Source of the DNA: an uncultured Clostridia bacterium
GTDB lineage: Bacteria > Bacillota > Clostridia > Christensenellales > Borkfalkiaceae
Reading direction: 5' to 3'
Length of the DNA: 11,095 nucleotides
Assembly (NCBI GenBank): GCA_934272745.1
Contig: CAKQSI010000053.1
Coordinates: 1-11,095 of the forward strand
Shown: positions 7,588-11,095 of the stretch, in pieces
How the letters are laid out: every line of letters starts with the position of its first letter
How positions within the stretch are numbered: the stretch's first letter is position 1
Made by a program: the position numbers and the translations under genes
The notes under the pieces: model-generated
What the model was told of the DNA's origin: nothing
The model's input: the letters and a program-made list of their open reading frames with translations, nothing else
Databases searched by the model: none

Positions 7588-7616
7588 ATTGTATCATGTC
7601 TTTTCCGGTTTTTCAA
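7588..7616 (-). promoter_or_regulatory. Sigma-A promoter of the ABC operon
   Basis: On the minus strand: -35 TTGAAA (7616-7611), 17-bp spacer, -10 TACAAT (7593-7588), preceded by TGA as an extended -10. Transcription should begin near 7581, giving a leader of about 145 nt. The leader contains an 11-bp direct repeat (GATTTCTGAAA on the + strand at 7467-7477 and 7545-7555) but no recognised riboswitch. Confidence 0.75.
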
Positions 7617-7636
7617 TATTTTTTTGCTTGGGTGAT

Positions 7637-7850
7637 ATCAATTTCATTTTTCAAAAGTCTTAGGAGTTGTTAAAAATAGTAAAAATACGGATTTTAACGA
7701 AAAACGTAAATGCCTGAAACTATAAATTTTTGCACGGGGTTCCAATCCCGTTTACTACTTGTTAAGAATCAAGCCCGTATTCCGAGCATAAGCAACAGAC
7801 GGATACGGAAACGCTCGCGCTGCGGCATTCCATTAAAATATATTTTTTAT
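7637..7850. other. Gene-free stretch with a tRNA T-arm-like hairpin and a bulged palindrome
   Basis: No supported coding region lies between the ABC promoter and the tRNA terminator. At 7734-7751, ACGGG pairs with CCCGT around GTTCCAAT, resembling a tRNA T-arm. TAGTAAA (7677-7683) and TTTACTA (7751-7757) are complementary and flank it roughly as an acceptor stem would. CCGTATTCCG (7775-7784) pairs with CGGATACGG (7800-7808) with one bulged T. No anticodon arm or D-arm could be found, so no RNA gene is called. Confidence 0.4.
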
Positions 7851-7900
7851 AAAAAACGAACCCAAACTTTCGCCCATTTACGGGTTCAGCTGGGTTCGTT
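7851..7900 (-). terminator. Intrinsic terminator of the tRNA-Ser gene
   Basis: On the minus strand, AACGAACCCA (7900-7891) and TGGGTTCGTT (7864-7855) form a perfect 10-bp stem with a 26-nt loop, then continue into TTTT (6 T in all). The stem begins 2 nt after the encoded CCA of the tRNA. Confidence 0.85.
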
Positions 7901-7901
7901 C

Positions 7902-7990
7902 TGGCGGAGGCAGAGGGATTCGAACCCCCGTGGGCTTTCGCCCAAACGGTTTTCAAGACCGCCTCGTTATGACCGCTTCGATATACCTCC
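7902..7990 (-). tRNA. tRNA-Ser (anticodon UGA)
   Basis: An 89-nt gene with a full cloverleaf. Acceptor GGAGGTA pairs with TGCCTCC, followed by discriminator G and an encoded CCA. The anticodon loop is CTTGAAA with anticodon TGA (complement of 7953-7955), reading UCA and, by wobble, other UCN codons. A long variable arm (GGGC-GAAA-GCCC), diagnostic of a class II tRNA such as Ser, and T-arm GGGGG-TTCGAAT-CCCTC are present. It has its own promoter about 5 nt upstream of the mature end and its own terminator, so it is a single-gene unit. No integrated element is seen at its 3' end. Confidence 0.97.
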
Positions 7991-8001
7991 AAAACTATAT
8001 C

Positions 8002-8030
8002 AGTTTATCATATTTCGGAAAAATCGTCAA
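8002..8030 (-). promoter_or_regulatory. Promoter of tRNA-Ser
   Basis: On the minus strand: -35 TTGACG (8030-8025), 17-bp spacer, -10 TAAACT (8007-8002) with an upstream TGA extended element. The predicted start near 7995 leaves a leader of only about 5 nt before the mature tRNA 5' end. Confidence 0.75.
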
Positions 8031-8283
8031 GCGAATCGCTCCGTAAGTTTATCTACGGAAATCTTTGTTGACGTGCAGATCGCTCTGCCTGCCGCCGGGC
8101 GAATCCGAAGGACAATGCGAAGGGTTGGAGAAATGCCTTTACGGGCGCGGTTTACGGGCGGTTTGTCAGCCTGCCTGAGAAAGCAACGCAGCCGTTTCCG
8201 ATAAAGGAAGTCCTGGGTTTCGGGCGAGATCGATCAGCGGGTAGAACCGGTCAAGCGGGGCGAGATCGATCAGCGGGCGGAGT
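8031..8283. other. Gene-free stretch with short repeats downstream of the hydrolase gene
   Basis: No coding region is supported. A 6-bp hairpin, TCCGTA (8040-8045) with TACGGA (8054-8059), sits just upstream of the tRNA promoter. TTTACGGGCG repeats at 8138-8147 and 8151-8160. A 20-bp exact direct repeat is listed separately. No clear intrinsic terminator for the hydrolase gene is seen, so its transcript may run on into the tRNA unit. Confidence 0.5.
8222..8277. repeat. 20-bp direct repeat, two copies 36 bp apart
   Basis: GGGCGAGATCGATCAGCGGG is present exactly at 8222-8241 and 8258-8277. Each copy contains the palindrome GATCGATC. The second copy ends 6 bp from the hydrolase stop codon. Two copies are too few to call a CRISPR or other array. 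Confidence 0.85.
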
Positions 8284-9126
8284 TTACAACTCGATCGTCA
8301 GTCCGTCGTACGAAACGATAACGCCGTCCCGATCTGCAATCGGTTTCAAATCGTCGTAATTGGCTCCGCCGTTATGCGAAAAGTGATTAACGACAAACTT
8401 TGTACGGGCGTCTGCGGCACCTTCTTTTTTTAGTCGGTCGAAAATTTCGAGATCGACGTCGTACGAAAGATGATGATCTTTCCATCCCTTTTGCAATGCG
8501 CCGGTGCAATCGCATGTTACGAGATCGAACTTGCCGTTTTCGGCAAAATTTTTAAGCGCGTTCCACGCGTCTTCGGAAAAATATCCGGTATCGTGCGCGT
8601 ACAGCAGTTTCTTTTTTCCGTCGGAAATAGCGAAAAACAGGGGGGAAGTATTTTCCGAATGGTTTGCTTTTAACGCCAGAACGTCATATTTGCCGATTCG
8701 GTAATTTTTGAAAGGTTCGATCTCGTGAAGGCAGATGACGTTTTCAAAATTCTGAGGCCCGCCGTCGCCGTCTTCCGCGGCTATGGCGTGCTCTATTGCG
8801 GCTTTCCCCGCCCAAAGATGAATCTTGTGTCGATTCTGCTTTGCATAACCGTTGCCCGCCATAAGCAGATCTTCCGGGTAGAAATGATCGCTGTGATCGT
8901 GCGTGATCAGATAGTTGTCGATTTTATCCATATCGAAACGATAAGTCTGATAGTGTGTTAAGGTGTCCGGATTGAAGTCGATCAGCAAATCATCGTCGAT
9001 CAGCGCGGACGAACGCGTCCTGATATTTTTTCCGCCGCGCAGGAAGGCGCTTTTGCAGGTTTCGCAGTTGCAGAACATTGCGGGAATGCCTTCGTATGCC
9101 GCGGTGCCGAGATATTTGATTTTCAT
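8284..9126 (-). CDS. PhnP-like metallo-beta-lactamase-fold hydrolase
   Basis: 280 residues, cytoplasmic, no signal peptide. The metal site is clear: THDHSDH (75-81, HxHxDH type), His156 in ANHSEN, Asp179 in AHDTG and His248 in NHFSHNG. An N-terminal Cys19-x-Cys21-x2-Cys24 cluster, with His251, matches the structural zinc site of E. coli PhnP. Other stations align in order with PhnP: GIPAMFCNCETCKSA, CDCTGA, HHLSYD and the C-terminal SYDGLTIEL. PhnP is a phosphodiesterase acting on cyclic phosphates in the C-P lyase pathway. No phn genes are visible here, so a cyclic nucleotide or another cyclic phosphodiester is equally possible. The start is supported by AAAGGAT upstream and by immediate homology (MKIKYLGTAAYEGIP). 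Its promoter is shared back-to-back with the oxidoreductase region. The gene name phnP is not assigned because the substrate is unproven. Confidence 0.9.
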   Translation of the reverse strand: MKIKYLGTAAYEGIPAMFCNCETCKSAFLRGGKNIRTRSSALIDDDLLIDFNPDTLTHYQTYRFDMDKIDNYLITHDHSDHFYPEDLLMAGNGYAKQNRHKIHLWAGKAAIEHAIAAEDGDGGPQNFENVICLHEIEPFKNYRIGKYDVLALKANHSENTSPLFFAISDGKKKLLYAHDTGYFSEDAWNALKNFAENGKFDLVTCDCTGALQKGWKDHHLSYDVDLEIFDRLKKEGAADARTKFVVNHFSHNGGANYDDLKPIADRDGVIVSYDGLTIEL

Positions 9127-9136
9127 AACAGAATCC

Positions 9137-9160
9137 TTTTGCGATGCGCTTGGCGCAAAA
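9137..9160 (-). promoter_or_regulatory. Inverted repeat in the hydrolase leader
   Basis: TTTTGCG (9137-9143) and CGCAAAA (9154-9160) are complementary with a 10-nt spacer. The pair lies between the predicted start of transcription and the hydrolase ATG and overlaps the Shine-Dalgarno region, so it could hide the ribosome binding site or be bound by a regulator. Confidence 0.4.
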
Positions 9161-9194
9161 TCGTTGTTTTTCGTATTTATTTGGAAACGGGAAT

Positions 9195-9223
9195 ATGATA
9201 CAAGACGATTTTACTTTTGTCAA
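9195..9223 (-). promoter_or_regulatory. Sigma-A promoter of the PhnP-like hydrolase
   Basis: On the minus strand: consensus -35 TTGACA (9223-9218), 17-bp spacer, -10 TATCAT (9200-9195). The predicted start near 9188 gives a leader of about 60 nt. Confidence 0.8.
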
Positions 9224-9283
9224 GCGAAACGAAGAACGGCAGCGGAAATCGACGGTTTTTTTGAACGGCGTATTTCTGGGAAG

Positions 9284-9297
9284 ATAACGATCGTTAT
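9284..9297. promoter_or_regulatory. 14-bp perfect palindrome, candidate operator
   Basis: ATAACGATCGTTAT is self-complementary over 14 bp. It sits between the divergent promoters, 36 bp upstream of the oxidoreductase -35 and 60 bp upstream of the hydrolase -35. That position suits a dimeric regulator acting on one or both genes. No regulator gene is in the window. Confidence 0.4.
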
Positions 9298-9333
9298 GTT
9301 TGAAAAGAAGGAGATGGAAATTCCGGCAATGCG

Positions 9334-9362
9334 TTGACAGATGAAACGCTGCGTGGTATACT
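9334..9362 (+). promoter_or_regulatory. Strong sigma-A promoter of the FAD oxidoreductase
   Basis: TTGACA (9334-9339), exactly 17 bp, then TATACT (9357-9362), with TGG as an extended -10. Near-perfect consensus. The predicted start near 9369 gives an unusually long leader of about 195 nt. Confidence 0.85.
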
Positions 9363-9409
9363 TTATATATTGCGATATTGTGTCGAAAGCAAAGAAAAAC
9401 ATTTTTCTT

Positions 9410-9459
9410 TACCGTTCCGAAAAATGCGGAACGGTATGCAAAATCGGGAACGTTACCGT
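9410..9459 (+). promoter_or_regulatory. Structured leader with two competing hairpins
   Basis: TACCGTTCCG (9410-9419) pairs perfectly over 10 bp with CGGAACGGTA (9427-9436), loop 7 nt. Part of the 3' arm, ACGGTA (9431-9436), can instead pair with TACCGT (9454-9459), giving a mutually exclusive alternative. CGGAC/GTCCG and GTTTC/GAAAC mini-stems follow before the start codon. No T-run follows the stem, so it is not a standard intrinsic terminator. It matches no riboswitch class I recognise. Confidence 0.45.
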
Positions 9460-9563
9460 ACGGACAAAAACAAAAAGCAGTCCGGCGATTTCGTTTTCGT
9501 TCGGTTTCAGCGAAACGTCGGGGCTGCCTAAGCGGTTCGGTACAAAATGCAGACAGGTGAAAA

Positions 9564-10868
9564 ATGAACTATCGGAAAAACATTGAAAGAGAAGAAAAAT
9601 TCGACGTCGTCGTGATCGGCGGCGGAGTTGCCGGCTTTACCGCGGCGGTTGCCGCGGCGCGGAACGGTGCAAAAACCGCCCTGCTTGAAGAGGGCGGCGC
9701 TTTGGGCGGAATTCTGACTGCCGGCGGAAACCCGCAGATCGGTATTTTTTACGCCTATTACCGCCCCGTGATTGCGGGGATCGGCTGGGAACTGTGCAAA
9801 AATCTGGAAAAGCAGGGCTTTGCGCGCATTCCGGACTTTGCGCATTACGATACGCGCCAGGGCGGAATCGGTTCCAACGTCCAGATAAGCCGCGCGATGG
9901 CGGAAGCGGAAATGGTAGAAATGTGTCTTGCTGCCGGCGTGAAATTGTGCTTTCATACCAAAGTAGCCGACGTGATCAAGGAAAAAGACAGGGTTTTGGC
10001 GGTGGTTGCCGCGGACGAAGAGGGCTTAAAACTCTGCTTTGCCAAGACCTTTATCGACGCGACCGGCGATGGTGACGTTGCTGTTTTTGCGGGTGCGTCC
10101 TACCAAAAATCGGACGTTTTACAGCCGGGGACGTTCGGCTATACTTTCACGTTTACCGGAGAACTGCCGAAAGAAGAAAAGCTCCGCGCGGATTTTCAAA
10201 AGCGGAGAGAAAGCGGGGAGATCGAGCACGGAGATTTCTGGCCGGAATACCACGCGCCCATCGGCAATTTTTTCAAGGAAGGCGGCGACAATGCAAACCA
10301 CGTCGTGATGGACGCTTCCAGCGCCGAAAGTCAGTCGGAGGCGGAGGTGGAAGGACGCCGTAAAATGGCACGAATGCTGCGTTTTGCCTCTTCCGAAACG
10401 CCCATTACAGTCTATCCGCCGGCTTCTTATACCGCCCCGCGGGAAAGTCGCCGTATCGTGGGCGATTATATGCTGACCAAAGAGGATTTTTTGACCGGAA
10501 GGTTGTTTGAAGACAGCCTTTCTTACGGCTATTACAATATCGATTTACATACCAACGTCAAAGGGCATGCGCTTGCCGGGCAGTCGTTGCCGGACGGGGT
10601 GGTGCCTGCCATTCCGTATCGGTCGCTGATCGTCAAGGGGCTGGAAAATATGTTGGTTGCGGGACGATGCGCTTCGTTCGACCGCGAAGTGATGAGCGCC
10701 CTGCGGGTGAAAGCCAGTTGTATGGGTATGGGGGAAGTCTGCGGAACCGCAGCCGCCCTTTGTGAAAACGGCGAAGTACGCAAGGTGGATCTCCACCGGC
10801 TGAAAAGGACTCTGACCGCCGCGGGTGCCATTGTGCCGAGCGCGGATCTTTTCCCTCCGGCGGAATAA
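9564..10868 (+). CDS. FAD-dependent oxidoreductase (FAD_oxidored-type)
   Basis: 434 residues, cytoplasmic. The N-terminal Rossmann dinucleotide-binding site is clear: DVVVIGGGVAG (14-24, GxGxxG) with acidic Glu42/Glu43 at the end of the second strand to hold the FAD ribose. Then come GGALGGILTAGG (45-55), the conserved ATGDGDVA motif (166-173), PRESRRI (292-298) and the C-terminal VAGRCAS (375-381) plus MGMGEVCGTAAALC, which close the flavin site. This set fits the FAD-dependent oxidoreductase family often annotated as FAD_oxidored, and the length is usual. The substrate is not known; members are found near sugar and other carbon-compound catabolism genes. AGGTGA lies only 3 nt before the ATG, a short spacing. 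It is expressed from its own strong promoter after a long structured leader. No redox partner gene is adjacent within the window. Confidence 0.92.
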   Translation: MNYRKNIEREEKFDVVVIGGGVAGFTAAVAAARNGAKTALLEEGGALGGILTAGGNPQIGIFYAYYRPVIAGIGWELCKNLEKQGFARIPDFAHYDTRQGGIGSNVQISRAMAEAEMVEMCLAAGVKLCFHTKVADVIKEKDRVLAVVAADEEGLKLCFAKTFIDATGDGDVAVFAGASYQKSDVLQPGTFGYTFTFTGELPKEEKLRADFQKRRESGEIEHGDFWPEYHAPIGNFFKEGGDNANHVVMDASSAESQSEAEVEGRRKMARMLRFASSETPITVYPPASYTAPRESRRIVGDYMLTKEDFLTGRLFEDSLSYGYYNIDLHTNVKGHALAGQSLPDGVVPAIPYRSLIVKGLENMLVAGRCASFDREVMSALRVKASCMGMGEVCGTAAALCENGEVRKVDLHRLKRTLTAAGAIVPSADLFPPAE

Positions 10869-11078
10869 AAAGCTTGCAGGAAAAGTAAAAATCGACCTGT
10901 TAAAGCGGAGAAGATCGTGCGTGCCGGCGGAAACGCCATCCGGATTATAAGGTCGCCGGAAAATCGTCCGGAAAGGGGAAGCGTGCCGAATTTTGCCATA
11001 CGTATTGCAAAAATCGTGCATTTCGTATAAATAACCGCGTGTGGACGACAAGAAAAAGTTTTCAGGACAGGGGAAAAA
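10869..11078 (+). other. Intergenic stretch after the oxidoreductase
   Basis: No clear terminator is seen; the only small hairpin is GGCG-GAAA-CGCC near 10926, without a T-run. TTGCAA (11005-11010) and TATAAA (11026-11031) resemble a promoter, but the spacer is only 15 bp, so it is a weak candidate for driving the gene that may begin at 11079. Confidence 0.35.
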
Positions 11079-11095
11079 ATGTTTCGCGCATTCAA
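11079..11095 (+). CDS. Possible start of a further gene (partial)
   Basis: An ATG at 11079 follows AGGACAGGGG, with AGGGGA 4 nt upstream, close in form to the ribosome binding site of the oxidoreductase. Only five codons (MFRAF) are visible before the window ends, so neither the product nor the reality of the gene can be judged. Confidence 0.35.

Noticed and set aside
7734..7760. Attachment site or second tRNA gene near tRNA-Ser
   Set aside because: The T-arm look-alike is on the opposite strand from the tRNA, lacks an anticodon arm, and no integrase or foreign gene block is present.
7710..8204. Open frames on both strands across the tRNA-Ser gene (products containing RQRDSNPRG or GGSNPSAS)
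   Set aside because: These are the familiar artefacts of translating a tRNA-Ser gene and its complement. The cloverleaf, promoter and terminator explain the region.
8222..8277. CRISPR array
   Set aside because: Only two repeat copies with a 16-bp gap, no spacer diversity and no cas genes.
9341..9586. Leader peptide or small protein upstream of the oxidoreductase
   Set aside because: The frames begin at or before the predicted transcription start, overlap each other and have no ribosome binding site.
10532..11095. Two minus-strand open frames at the right end
   Set aside because: They overlap the well-supported oxidoreductase on the opposite strand and show no recognisable domain or ribosome binding site.

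Overview
The window looks like chromosomal DNA of a low-to-moderate GC, Gram-positive-type bacterium, most likely a Clostridia-like Bacillota, probably host-associated or uncultured. Support comes from purine-rich Shine-Dalgarno sites (AAGGAG, GGAG), several near-consensus sigma-A promoters with 17-bp spacers, a large secreted multi-domain surface protein with clostridial-style InlB-type repeats, a lipobox lipoprotein, and an encoded CCA on the tRNA. The taxonomic call is an inference; no marker gene settles it.

Layout. 85-3984 (+) encodes a 1299-residue surface protein: signal peptide, beta-helix-like N-terminal half, Ig/MBG-like modules, five InlB-type repeats, a Pro-rich linker, one membrane span and an unusual 49-residue cationic amphipathic tail. 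It converges on a minus-strand operon across a 222-bp gap rich in hairpins, including a perfect 17-bp GC-rich stem. The operon reads, in transcription order, ABC ATPase (7436-6735), FtsX-type permease (6741-4861, overlapping by 7 bp) and a lipoprotein (4830-4207). Its promoter lies at 7588-7616. A tRNA-Ser(UGA) gene (7990-7902, -) with its own promoter and intrinsic terminator follows. Next is a PhnP-like metallo-beta-lactamase-fold hydrolase (9126-8284, -), transcribed divergently from an FAD-dependent oxidoreductase (9564-10868, +). The divergent region holds two consensus promoters, a 14-bp perfect palindrome between them, and a structured leader of about 195 nt before the oxidoreductase. 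A possible further + strand gene starts at 11079 and runs off the window.

How the genes work together. The ATPase and permease form a MacB/FtsX-type (type VII) ABC machine, and the lipoprotein is plausibly its extracytoplasmic partner or substrate. The surface protein may belong to the same envelope theme, but it is transcribed separately. The PhnP-like hydrolase and the oxidoreductase share a control region; no shared pathway can be read from the sequence. I found no CRISPR array, insertion sequence, phage gene, toxin-antitoxin pair or recognisable defence system. Nothing here compels the claim of a new multi-gene system. The best leads are the cationic tail of the surface protein, the ABC-lipoprotein module, the orphan PhnP-like enzyme and the oxidoreductase leader.
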